Shown here: piece after piece, positions 25,171 to 36,530 of the stretch
Layout of the letters: every line of letters begins with the position of its first letter
How positions within the stretch are numbered: the stretch's first letter is position 1
Origin: Cycas panzhihuaensis
Lineage: Eukaryota > Cycadophyta
Direction of reading: 5' to 3'
DNA length: 64,000 nucleotides
NCBI GenBank assembly: GCA_023213395.1
Contig: CM041465.1
Span: 41,175,741 to 41,239,740, forward strand
Notes under the pieces: model-generated
Seen by the model: the letters and a program-made list of their open reading frames with translations, nothing else
Database searches by the model: none
What the model was told of the DNA's origin: nothing
Position numbers and translations under genes: made by a program

Positions 25171-27005
25171 GTTACTCACTAATGTAAGTTTAAATTTGTA
25201 ATTTCGGAAAAGTTCATTGATGAAGTTGAATGTGAAGTAGTCCCTTTGGATGTTTGTCAAGTTGTGTTTAGCAGCCCATATCTCTATGATAGAGATGGAG
25301 TTCATCACAGGAGACTGAGAAAGATTTGACTCATCAAGGATAGGAGATCATATATGATCAATGCATCAAAGCCACAGAAGAAGATTTCTCTCATATCTTC
25401 CCAATAAGCAAAGAGATTAATTAATGCTTGTAGGAAGTTTATGCTGTTGATGATAAAGCCAAAGGTGGAAGAAAATGAGCAAGCAGAGTCCTCAACAGTA
25501 ATCGGATAGGAAGCAAGTGCAACAGATTGAAGGCCTAAGGAATAGGTACAGTGACGTATTCCAAGAGTTGAAAGGGCTGCCCCCTAAAAGGGCAATTGAA
25601 CATGAAATCTAGCTAGTTGTTGATTCACCTTTGCTGAATCTTAGTCTCTACCAAAACTCAGTTTTGGAGAATGAAGAGATTAAGAGGCAGATTCAAGAAC
25701 TCTTGGAACAAGGAGTGATTAAGCTGAGTTGTTCCCCATATGGATCACCTATTGTTTTGGTGCCAAAGAAAGATGGAGGATGGAGAATGTGCATTGACTA
25801 CTGACCTTTGAACAAGATCACCATAAAGAATAGACATCCCTTATCGTAGATAGATGACTTGTTGGACCAGCTGCAGTCGGTAAGATATTTTAGTAAAATG
25901 GACCTGAAATCAGGCTACCATCAGGTTCGAATCTAAGAGGAGGATACTTGGAAGATAGCCTTCAAATCGAAGCAAGGATTGTTCGAATGGTTGGTGATGC
26001 CATTTGGTCTATGCAATGCACCTGCCACCTTCATGAGATTGATGAATGAGGTATTAAGACCCTTCATTGATGACTTTATAATTGTTTATCTAGATGATAT
26101 TTTGATTTTTAGCCATACATGGGAGGAGCACCTCCAACATGTTGAGCAAGTGCTCAAAGTTCTCCAAGAACAGTAGTTGAAATTAAATCTAAAGAAGTGC
26201 AAGTTTGGAAAGCAATCTCTCGTGGTTGGAGGAGGAGAATTGAAGATTGACCCAACAAAGATCAAAGTCATTCTTAATTGGCCCACACCCAAGACAACCA
26301 CAGAGGTAAGAAGTTTCATTGGTGCATGTCAATATTTAAGAAAATTTATTTTCAGATTCTCTCAAATTGTAGCACCTCTTCATGCATTGATGGGAGGACA
26401 TGCAAAGTTTCATTAGGAGAATGAACAAGAAAAAACTTTTAGGCTTTTGAAGCAGAAAATTTGTGAGGTACCAGTGCTAGCTTTACCCTCACTATAGAAG
26501 CCATTTGAAATGGAGACTCATGCTTCAGGCTATGCCATGGGAGTAGTATTAAAACAAGAAGGAAAACTGATAGCATACCATTTAGAGACGTTCAATGGAG
26601 CTATCATAAACTACCCAACTTACGATAAGGAGCTCTATGCATTGCAATAAGCATTGAAGCATTGGAGACCCTATTTGTTGGGAAAAGAAGTGGTCATCCA
26701 CACCGACCATAAGCCTTTGTAATTTTTGCAGACTCAGTCCAAGTTACAACAGGCTAGGCACATGAAGTGGATGTCCTATTTGTAATAGTTTCACATCGTG
26801 GTTAAATACAAGAAATGAACGACGAATAAGATTGCAGACTTGCTGTCCAGACCTCCTCAACAGCAAGGTAATTCTAGTTTGTTGGTAGCTATGCAATTTC
26901 AACCTTTCTGCCATGATGAATATGTTGATTTGTATTTGAAAGATGAGGCATTCAAGCCTATCTTTGAGCAGCTATAGTAAGGAAAAGTAGTTGCTGATTT
27001 CCAGC
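25171..27005 (+). pseudogene. Gypsy A protease end, reverse transcriptase and RNase H
   Basis: This is the Ty3/gypsy order. Reverse transcriptase runs from about 25,590 with the [13 protein letters not shown] block, the [14 protein letters not shown] block and the catalytic Y-L-D-D at 26,087-26,098. It is followed by RNase H with H-T-D-H-K-P-L at about 26,700. Near 26,220 copy A lacks 15 bases present in B, removing five residues of the F-L-G-F-V block; the gap lies between two CGT words. The RNase H start reads E-T-H-A-S instead of E-x-D-A-S, so a catalytic Asp is lost. Many stops, with at least one frame change near 25,500. Confidence 0.85.
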
Positions 27006-28363
27006 TGAAAGATGGACTTCTTTGCAAGCAAGACAAGCTTTGCATTCTAAAGCATGCAAACTGAATGAAGTGGATAAGAGAAGCTCACACCTCTCGAGTT
27101 GCAGGACACTTTGGAGTGGGAAAGACATTGCTAAACTTACAGCGATATATGTATTGGCCAAATATGTAGTAAGATGTGACTACAGTAGTACGAGGGTGTA
27201 CATTATGTAGCACATCAAAACTGGCCAATAGGAAGTTTGGATTATACATTCCACTTCCTGTTCCATCACGACTGTGGAAAAGTATCTCCATGGATTTCCT
27301 GGGAGGACTACCACAAACCAAAAATGGTATGGATTATTTGTTTGTAGTTGTTGATTGGTTCAGTAAAATGGTAATGTTGATTCCCTGTAGAAAGACATAT
27401 ACAGGAGAAGACATAGCTAGATTATTTTTCTAGCATGTTTAGAAGTATTTTAGACTTTCCAACTCAATCATTTCTGATCGAGACAATAGATTTTTGAGTC
27501 ATTTTTGGCAAACACTTTGGGGAATGATGGATACAAAGCTAAAGATGAGCACAACTTTTCATCCTCAAATAGATGGCTAGACTGAAGTTGTCAATAGGAC
27601 ATTGGTACAACTGTTACGAGGATACAATGCCAAGTATCCTAAGACTTGGGATGAAAGTCTCCCATACTTGCAATTTGCATTCAATAGAGCTATCCATAGC
27701 TCAACCCAGAAATCACCATTTGAGGTATGTTTGGGATTTCTACCTACAAGTCCTTTCAATTTAGAATTTTCTGCTCAACTTTCTACAAGAAATGAAAATT
27801 AAGAAGAAGGAGATGAAAAGGCATAAAGATTCTTGGAAAGAATCAGAAAAATCCATCAACAGGTTGAAGAGCAGCTTAAAAAATCTCAACAGAGATACAA
27901 GCAGCGGCATGATGCACATAGAACTAGCCATTCCTTTAAGGAAGGAGATAGAGTTTGGTTGCACCTCAGTAAGAAAAGATTGTAAGGTGAAGGCAAAAAG
28001 CTAAAGCCTTTACGATATGGTCCTTTTACAATCTTGAAGAAAATTGGGAAAAATGCTTTCCAGTTTGAACTTCTTGAATTCATGAAGATGTATTCCGTAG
28101 TGAATGTTGAAAATCTAAAGATGTTCGAGCCATCCATGTTGGATGAAGATGAAGACAGAGTTCCACACTTACCAAACCCAGAGGAGTTACGAATAGAGAA
28201 AGAGGAACCAATGCAAAATGATTGCATTCTTCAAAGGAAGGCACCTGCATCAAGAGGCATAATCGAGTCCTTCAGAATTGTAGAGAAAGGACAAGTACCT
28301 AGCAAAGCAAAATGGTACAATAAGGAGATAGGGAAAATCAAATTCCCTCATTTACAACTATAA
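27006..28363 (+). pseudogene. Gypsy A integrase and conserved C-terminal tail
   Basis: An H-T-S-R-V-A-G-H-F zinc-binding start (about 27,088) and a C-T-L-C-S-T-S block (27,200) are followed by a catalytic core. The core has M-D-F-L-G-G (27,289), S-D-R-D-N-R-F (27,474) and T-E-V-V-N-R-T (27,582), the D-D-E triad of retroviral-type integrases. The C-terminal part at 28,034-28,363 contains V-V-N-V-E-N-L-K-M-F-E-P, then a segment ending P-S-K-A-K-W-Y-N...K-F-P-H-L. This tail recurs in B and E and resembles the tails of CRM-type chromoviruses. Stops and frameshifts make it non-functional. Confidence 0.8.
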
Positions 28364-28385
28364 AGTTCATGAGGCCATGAACTCC

Positions 28386-28401
28386 TAAAAAATGGGAGTT
28401 T
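28386..28401 (+). other. Gypsy A polypurine tract
   Basis: A purine-rich stretch (AAAAAATGGGAG) lies immediately before the 3' LTR TG. It is equivalent to AAAAAAGGGGAG in copy B and is the expected primer for plus-strand synthesis. Confidence 0.75.
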
Positions 28402-28746
28402 TGATCCGTTTCGAATCTTTAAATACTCTTAAATATTTTGTTTTTCATGTAAATGGTCTTTATGTAGTAGAAAATTGCCTTAAAAAGGCTTAATGGTCTT
28501 CATTTAGTAGAAACATGCCTTTAAAAGGCTTAAAAAATGTATTTCTACAAGTGCAAAAAGGTGCTACTAAGGTGCTATAACTGCTACCAAGGTGTTATTA
28601 AGGTGCTACAACTACTACCAAGGTGCTACTAACTGCTACGCAAGTGCTACGACTGCTACGGAGCTACTACAGGCTACTACAGAGCTATTACAAAACTGCG
28701 GAGACTGCTATGTAAGGTGCTGAGACTGCTACGTGTGACTGTGGAG
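28402..28746 (+). repeat. Gypsy A 3' LTR, truncated
   Basis: It starts TGATCCGTTTCGAATC, follows the 5' LTR through the GCTAC repeat block, then stops matching at about 28,746 after only about 345 of roughly 1,200 bases. The U5 end and the right target-site duplication are absent, so a deletion removed them. The left flank of A is ATACC (22,474-22,478), and no matching ATACC flank can be identified. Confidence 0.85.
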
Positions 28747-30577
28747 ATCACATGCAGGATCTCCCCAAGGATTCTAATCCTTTTCTAGCCATTTATGCTA
28801 TCTCATTCTTCTTTTTCTTTCCCCTCTTTTTGTCCATTTAACAAGGGGAAATGCTACCAAAATTTTTCTAGCATTTAGAAGAATGATTGTAAGGGGAAGT
28901 TTTACCCATTTTTTTAAAAATAATTTCAATCCATTTAAAATATCCATCATTGTAGGCTCTCAACATGCCAATATTAGGATCCTGGTGATCAAAAAATGAT
29001 GGAAATTTCATATGGTATTATGTGTCAACGAAATATTAGGACGCTAAAATTTCTGCAGAAATATAATTTGATTACTAAACTTTACAGGTCTAAAAAATCT
29101 TCTATAGAGATCCAATTGAAGTGATTCTAATTGTTAAAGATGAGGTTCTGATTGTACTTTCTATCACAAAAACCAACACCTAATTTAGATGTCGTATGAG
29201 GAAGCTATTATTGTTTTAGTGAACAATAGTTATTTTTAGTAAGAATTCTAGAAAAATATAATTTCCTAACTTTGTGGGGCTGTCAAAAACTTTACAAAAC
29301 TCATTTTAACCTGATTCTACTTCCTAAAGATGAAGCTCTGAGTCTAGTTTGTAGCATAAAAACTGGCACTCCATTTCGACATCATGGGAGAAAGTTATTG
29401 CTAATTTAGTGAAGACTACTTACTTTTGTATTAACAAAAAAAAATGAAGAAAATTTCTTCATTCTTTTTATAAGGCTTAAAAGCCCATTGTAAAAGTGAG
29501 AAAAAAACACCTGGATTTGAGTAATATTTGGTGTCCTCACTCACTTATTAGCATTGCATTTTAGCACTATAAAATACACTTCAAGTAAGCACTCTAAGCA
29601 AGCACTCCAAAAGCACTTCAAGCAAGCATTTTATTTTTAGTTAAATGTACGTTTGATGCAATTCGATAATCTTTTCACTCTTTCTAAAAGGAACGCATCA
29701 CATGTACTATTTTCTACCATATTGTACCTATTCATACACTTGCCAAGGTTGAGATATCTTGGTTGGCATAATGCCGTGCCATAAAGGAGGTGTGGGTTTC
29801 AAGTTAGGACAGGACTAAACCAGAATATTGGTGAGGTTTGGTTAGCCATACCATCGTGCCTCAATCAGGGATCATCCTAATAACTAACTAGGAAAACTAA
29901 AACTTTAATACAAGATTAAAATATACCCAATCTAATATCTATTATATCCATGGGTATATACGTACCACTCTTTAGAGGAGGTGTATAGCTACTCATTGGT
30001 GAATTGTGTGAGGATTGGGAGTACTTGGGCTCCATTGTGACTTGGATTTCATCACCAAGTATGATTGCGGGTGAAGGCCAAATTAATTCTACTAGAAGCC
30101 TAAGCATCCCTTCAACAACCTCAACTACACATTGGACACAAGTTAGAGGTTATTAGGTTGATTACGCATCCTAAATTTGAGTTTCAAGTTGTGTAAACCC
30201 AATGATGTCAGCTTCTACATTGGCTTTCAATCTTGTATATTGATCACATACTTATTTGTAAAATGTGATCCATAGTGTAATCACAATCATAGTGCTTCTC
30301 ATATTCCTACTGTATCAGGTTAATATTTTCCACAAGTGTTAGTAGCTAATTTTTATCATAGTGCTTCTTATATTCCTGCTGCATAAGGTTAATATTTGTC
30401 ACAAGTGTTGGTGACTTTTCTTTAAGTTGCTCCCTTCATCTTTGAGCAACCATTCTCACTTCTTCTTCCTTCTGCTACACTACTTTATTATATTTCCCAT
30501 TTATAAATAGTGATTAGTCATTTATTGCCATCACTTTTATAATCCCTTGTTTATTTCTTTTCTTCTAAAAAGATACC
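28747..30577. other. Unassigned LTR-like region
   Basis: There is no credible gene on the plus strand. It holds a direct duplication of about 192 bases (29,040-29,420), then a TATAAAATAC TATA-like word at about 29,571 followed by repeated AAGCACT words, which together look like the promoter end of an LTR. At 30,287-30,423 there is a 68-base direct duplication. On the minus strand 30,470-30,290 reads as a charged helical segment with a duplicated T-L-V-x-N-I-N-L-[MI]-Q-x-E-Y block, a possible relic of a protein I do not recognise. Element membership is unresolved. Confidence 0.35.
29040..29420. repeat. Direct duplication, about 192 bp
   Basis: Two adjacent copies share AAATATAATTT (29,059 and 29,255), an AAAGATGA(G/A)G(T/C)TCTGA block (29,136 and 29,326) and an (AG/GA)GAA(G/A)(G/A)(C/T)TATTG block further on. 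Internal duplications of this size are common inside plant LTRs, and the E LTRs show a similar one. The units are visibly diverged. Confidence 0.6.
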
Positions 30578-31700
30578 ATGTCTTCACAGTTCAAGCAAAA
30601 TGTGAACTGCATTCTAAAAGGAAAAGAAAATTAGGACATGTGGTTCACTGGTGTCAGAAATGATACAAAGTATGAACTACCATAACTACTTTAAGAGGAG
30701 GTGCTCTAAGTGCTCCTACTGAAGCTGCAACTAAATACCAATGGGAACTTGATGATGATAAAATCCATTCAGGGATACTACTTGTCACTGATTATTCCCT
30801 GCATAATCTCATTGATGAAGCTATATATGACACATCATGGGAAGTTCTTAAAGTTCTTAAGAAGAATTTTAACACTAAATTAGACTTAGAATTTGTTCAC
30901 TTAGTGTTGAAGATGAACAAATTGAAAATGTAGAAAGGACACGCAAGTGAGACAATCAATCTCCCTTGTCTAATCAAGCAAGCCATTGATAAATATTTTA
31001 AAATTCAATGCATTACATGGGCTTTTTTTAATTCAGTCATGTCTCCATATCCTAGATTACAAAAATCTATTGGGAAGTCTTCAATCTAATGGTACTTTGA
31101 AGACCCCAAACTTTGAGAACCTTGTTGATAAGTTCATTAAATTTGATAAGACCTTTGATAACAACTTTGCCACTACATCAGATCTAGTTATGCTACTTTT
31201 AAAGTGGAAAAAGATCTTTGTTATACCAAAAATCAAGGTCAATACTCTCGTAGAGGTGGTAATTCCCATGGAAGACGAAGAGGTAGATAACAAGGATAAT
31301 GTCCTCTTAGTCAACAGGCTCCTCAATTCCAACAAAAATAGTCTCAAGGCCAAGGCCAAAATAATCAACTTGGACCTAGATCCAGTAATCAGAGATAATC
31401 TAACCAGCCCAATACTTAGACTAGAAATCAAATAATTGTGTGCCAAAGGTGTAATAGAAAAGGACATTATGCCAAAAATTACAGAACTACCACTAATAAC
31501 TACCAGGTTATCAACAGTGCCACGGTGCACATAATGTTGATAATACTTCTTTTGAAGATGCTTTTGGTAGAACACAATTTGCTAATGCACACCTTCAAAG
31601 AATTGGGACCACTTCATCAAATGTTGTTAATAGAGCCACTAAGTATATTGAGGCTATGCTTATTCACTTTTGCCTTTACCACTTGGAGTTGCAAATAGTG
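30578..31700 (+). pseudogene. Copia H gag with mutated zinc knuckle
   Basis: It starts at ATG 30,578. The reading frame is broken by stops but includes an open piece at 30,986-31,435. A CCHC-type knuckle begins at 31,438 (C-Q-R-C-N-R-K-G-H-Y-A-K-N-Y), with the last Cys changed to Tyr, a single G-to-A. Position and pattern fit the nucleocapsid end of a Ty1/copia Gag. The minus-strand ORF at 31,575-31,081 is antisense to it. No 5' LTR or primer site can be seen upstream. Confidence 0.65.
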
Positions 31701-33060
31701 CCACCTCAAATACTTCATCGTGGATCATGGATACTGGAGTAACACAACACATGAATTGTCATTGCTAGTTCTTTTAAGATTTTGACTCTGAAGTTCATTA
31801 TGTTGTACACATGGATGACAAATCATCTTAGCCAGTCAAAGGACTTGGAACTGTTTGCCTGAAACTCCCAAGCCTTCCAGATTTTACACTTGTTGATGTT
31901 TTATATATTCCTACTCTAAAGCAGAATTTGCTCTCCCTGTTTACCCTTGTCTCTCATGGATTTGATATAAGTGTAACTACAAATAATCAAACTCTTTGTG
32001 TTATTCACCCTCCATCAAATGCTTGGTTATGACCAGAATTCTTGATGGCAAACATTTTCACCTAACTGGCTCACCATCCTCTGAAGCCAACTATGTTGAT
32101 GATGAATCTACTTTTACCACAACCCTGACTCTACAAAAGTTGTCCCAAGCAACTCTATGGCATGCTCATATGGGCCATATTAAAATTGATCTTTTAATAG
32201 AACTATAAGACACTCTTCCTAGTTTGCCTAAGTTCCCCTCTAAGCCCTTTAAATGTGAAGCATGTATTATTGTTAAATCTCAAAGACAACCCTTTCCTCG
32301 TAGTCAATGGAAATCTAGCCAACCTTTGTAGCTTGTACACCTAGATATATGCAGTCCTATGCCCATCCCTTCTCTTAAACAGAAGTGGTATTGTATTACT
32401 TTCATTGATGATTTTACCAAGAAAGTATGGGCTGCTTTTCTTGCAAAGAAAGATGAAGTTTTTTCTATGTTTTAAGCTTTTAAGGCCCGTGTGGAAAATA
32501 AATCTGGATTCAAGATCAAAATACTCAGGACTGATAATTATGGCAAGTACACATCCAATGAGTTTAAATCATACCTACGTCAACATGGAATCAAACATCA
32601 GACTACTATTGTAGGTACACCCCAGCAAAATGGAGTTACCAAGTGCATGAACATGACTATCATGAATATGGCTTGTGTTATACTGGTATACAAGAATGTT
32701 CCTATCTATCTTTGGGCTGAGGCTATCTCGATTGCTATGTATTGCATCAATACTATTAGTCCCTCCAAGATCGGCCCCTCTCCACATGAAATATGGTATG
32801 CACAAACCCCCTCTATCTCCCATTTTAGAATTTTTGGCTCTACTTGTTATGTTCATATTCTAGAGGAACATAGAAATAAGCTCCGAGATAGAGCCATCAA
32901 AGGCATCTTTTTCGGATACCCTATGAACAAAAAGGGATACAAGGTTTTCATACCTTCACAGTGCAAAATCATCATCACTAGAGATGTTATCTTTGCAGAG
33001 ACTGAAGATCAATTACTCAGACTTGACTCCAAGATGCCTTCATACTAATTTAATGATGCC
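31701..33060 (+). pseudogene. Copia H protease and integrase
   Basis: The protease start W-I-M-D-T-G is near 31,720. The pre-integrase zinc-binding region is L-W-H-A-H-M-G-H (about 32,155) with C-E-A-C (about 32,250). The integrase core has H-L-D-I-C-S-P (32,340), R-T-D-N-Y-G-K-Y (32,529) and then N-G-V-T-K-C-M-N (32,630), where family members have E in the position of K. Loss of this catalytic Glu fits a G-to-A change. A 185-residue piece (32,491-33,048) is open. Order protease-integrase-reverse transcriptase identifies Ty1/copia. Confidence 0.85.
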
Positions 33061-35076
33061 ATTGAATTTGATATCCATATTCCACAATTTAGGGGGAGAG
33101 ATGCTGAATAGTTGCTTAAAATCTTGGAATCTGATAATAGAGCCTCAAAGGATACAAGCTGTGACTCCAAGCCAATGTGTACACATCCATCACCATCATT
33201 TATAAACAACCAAGTTGACAAAGGCAAAGCCATAGTAGAAGGATCATATTCTTCAACATCTGTCACTGGCCCATCTTCTCCACCATCGTTAACTTCCTCC
33301 ATGCCAAATATTTCACATGATCCCTTTCAAGATCAAAAGGAAGATCAAGAGGTTGTAGAAATGAAAACCTCATTCCCAACTCGAGGTTTTCGTAAAGCCT
33401 ACCAACTACATAAGGACATGCGACCAGATGAGTTAGGCAAAACTAGCACTAGAAGTGCCCATAGAACAAGGATGCATGAATCACTTTCTATTGAGTTTGA
33501 ACCAGTAGAACTGTATCTTGCTCTTAATTAAGAGCCCCTAATATACCAAGAAGCTATAAAGCATATAGCTTGGAGAAATACCATGAATGGAGAGTATCAA
33601 TCTCTTATTAAGAATGGTACATGGGAGCTTATTGATCTACCACTTAGAAGAAAGGTAGTTCAAAATAAATGGGTGTTCAAAAATAAGTATAGATCAAATG
33701 GCACCCTAGAAAAACACAAGGCAAGGTTGGTAGCAAAAGGATTCACGCAAAGGGAAGGTATTAACTACACTAAAATCTTTGCTCCTACAACCAAGTGGCC
33801 TATAATTAGAACTCTTATAGCCTTGGCTACTCAATAGGGTTGGAAAATCCACCAACTTGATGTTAAGACTGCATTTCTTAATGGGGACCTTAAAGAAGAA
33901 ATTTATATGCCTCAGCCAGAAGGATACGAGATTGACGGTCAGGAGCGTAAAGTTTACAGGCTCAAAAAGTCCTTGTACGGCTTAAAGCAAGTCCCCCGTG
34001 CTTGGTTTACCAAGTTGTTTGAAAGAATGAGGCAACTTGGATATGAGGTTTGTGACTATCAAGATATTGATACAATATTATTTATCAAGTGCCAAAATAA
34101 TAAAGTCACTTACCTCTTAATATTTATGGATGACATGCTCATAATGGGGAATAGTGAATAGGTAATCAGCTAGCTGAAGAAGGACCTTGCTAAAACTTTT
34201 GAATTATTTGACCTTGGGTTGATGAAATATTATTTGGGAATTAAAGTAACTCAAAAGAATGGCAAAATCTTTCTCAACCAAGAAAAATATATCAACGATC
34301 TTCTAACAAAGTTTCAGTTGGAAGGTGCTCGACCAATGGATACACCTATGGAGCCTAATATTAAACTCTGAGTTGATGGTGATAATAGGAAGGCAAACAT
34401 AATACTCTAAATGTAACTTGTAGGTAGTCTCATCCATACTACCAACACAAGGCTAGATATTGCACACTCTGTCAGTATTCTTGTAAGATTTATGACAAAT
34501 CCTAAGCAGAATCATTGGCAAGCTATAATATGAGTGTTGACATACCTAAAAATGACTAGCAAATATGGTATGTTGTATGAACCCAATGTAGAATTTAAAC
34601 TTTATACATACATAGACTCAGACTTTACCAGAGATAAAGACACAGGAAAATCTACGTTTGGGTATGTAACATTTTTTGGAACAACACCAATATCATGGAG
34701 ATCCAGACGACAGAAGATAGTTGCAGACTTAATTGCCGAAGCTAAGTACATTGCTACTTCTGAGATAAGCAAGGAGGTGATATGACTTAGAAAATTATTG
34801 AATACATTAAATGCCACCCAAACAAGTTCTACTAGCTTACATGTAGATAATCAATCTATAATCTAGATGGCTACAAATCCTATATTTTATGATCATACCA
34901 AATATATAAGTACAAAAGTCCACAGGATTAGAGAACTAGTTCATGATGGCACAATTCAACTAGAGTACTGCCCCATAGCAGATCAAGTGGCTGATATCTT
35001 CACTAAACCACTAAAGAGGGTGAAGTTTGAACAGTTCCAAAAGTAACTTGGCCTTAGGACCTCCATCTCTGATTGA
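33061..35076 (+). pseudogene. Copia H reverse transcriptase and RNase H
   Basis: Reverse transcriptase: W-V-F-K-N-K (33,671), K-A-R-L-V-A-K-G-F-T-Q-R-E-G-I (33,719), [11 protein letters not shown] (33,855), [10 protein letters not shown] (33,963), then F-M-D-D at 34,123-34,134 in place of the usual Y-V-D-D. RNase H: D-S-D-F-T-R-D (34,617), S-W-R-S-R-R-Q-K (34,694), A-E-A-K-Y-I-A (34,738), ending A-D-I-F-T-K-P-L near 34,995. Stops fall between open pieces (for example 33,835 and 34,160). RNase H is followed by about 430 bases of non-coding sequence to the 3' LTR. Confidence 0.85.
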
Positions 35077-35509
35077 TTAAAGGAGATGACAATAGGACCA
35101 TCATACTCTGTCTCATTCGTGAAAATCCCTTGTGGGTGTGGAAGGACAAGAGTAAGTCTCTACTCTATCCAATTTGTGAAAACCCCATGTGGGTGCAAAA
35201 GGATAAGGGTTATATCATTTTAGAAAATCGGAACCTATGAAAACTCGAAAGGGCATGGGGGATGACCAAATGGTATATGGAGACTCAGTAGGTTTTAGCT
35301 ACAAAATTCATTGTACTAATTGGCTATCTGGCTACATTTAAAGAGCGGCTTAAGCCAGGTTAGTAGATTAGAAAATTGATGGGTTTTCTTCCCCATGAGG
35401 GTTTCTCACAAATATGTCATAGTAGTTTACTTTGTAAGAGGTTGAAATGAAGACCTCATAGGATAGAATCAAATAGGATAAAATGACCTTCTACCATTAA
35501 GGGAGAGAT

Positions 35510-35807
35510 TGAAAAGGGTTAATGACACAAGGTCATTATATTAGTTGATTATTTCAAAAAAGGATCTTAAGTGAACTTTAAATTAGATCACTTAAGTGAA
35601 ATACACTTTTATGTGCATTATGTGTAATTTCATTTTACCTAACTCTAATGATCCCTCTCTCAATATAAAAGTAAAAGCTCAATGGAGGAGATTCATTCTT
35701 ACCTCCCCATCTTGTGAGAGCTACTTTATTTCTCTCAAGTCTCTCTTGCTCCCATGTTTACCTTTGTATTTAGTGCATGGAGATGAAGGATAGATCTACT
35801 CTTTTCA
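35510..35807 (+). repeat. Copia H 3' LTR (probable)
   Basis: A purine-rich AAGGGAGAGAT precedes a TG at 35,510, and the segment ends ...TCTTTTCA at 35,807, exactly where sequence matching T4 stops. It contains a TATAAAAG word (35,666). The right flank CTTAG would be the target-site duplication. No partner LTR was found on the left, so the start is the less certain end. The ORF 35,596-35,793 is LTR sequence. Confidence 0.5.
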
Positions 35808-36530
35808 CTTAGGGAGTGGAGGAATTTTAGAAGGTGGGTTATCCATGGGAGGATTTAGCTGAGAAGAGGAAGAGGACCCCATGGCCTCTTTGGCTACTTG
35901 AGACCTAGTTAGAGCATATAGGGGGATGGTCTCAAGCATTTAGATGACTCTCTTTTCCTTGTTATATGATTGTGAGGGTGAAGAGATTTGATGGAAGGAA
36001 CCAGGAGAAGAGGAAGAACTACTCATCCCTTTTCCTTTTGCTTACATAGAAGAAGGGTTAGGAGATCACCCCCTATTCTAGTTCCCCTTATTATGGGCAT
36101 GCTGGTCCCATTACCCATGTTTAGGGAAGGGTTCCCTATGGACAAGCTAGTCTAGATTAGGCTTGGATGTCTACCTAAGAGAGGAATCATGAGGTGGGGT
36201 AGGTTTGGGATGTTGCACTTGACATTGCGAGTCCTCATGGAAGTAGTCACCATAGACGAAACACCACTTCTTATCCAAGGAGGGTTTGGTCTTCCTAGTT
36301 TGAGAGGAGTGGGAATTTCTATCCTTAGGATGTACTACTTAGGAAGCCTAGTGGACAAGTCTATGGGAATTTGGAGGTGAAGAAGGAGCTTAGAGCTTGA
36401 GCTCCTTCATAGTATAGTCAAAAGAATGTATGGCAAAAGTCAAAGGGTCTAAAGTCTTCTTTTTTTAGTGGGTAGAAGACTTTTGAGGTTGTTGGGGTCT
36501 TACATCATGTGATGAAGGGGGTGCCTCTTA
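35808..36530 (-). pseudogene. T4: region before protease, cut by copia H
   Basis: Read on the minus strand it aligns with T2 around 6,010-6,140 and T3 around 21,190-21,330. It has an M-L-E-T-x-P-L-Y/Q-V-Y-P block, then S-Q-V-A-K-E and a serine-rich stretch. It ends just before the Y-D-F-R-R-A block, at the junction with the copia H LTR. The ORF at 36,189-36,380 on the plus strand is a shadow. Confidence 0.45.
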
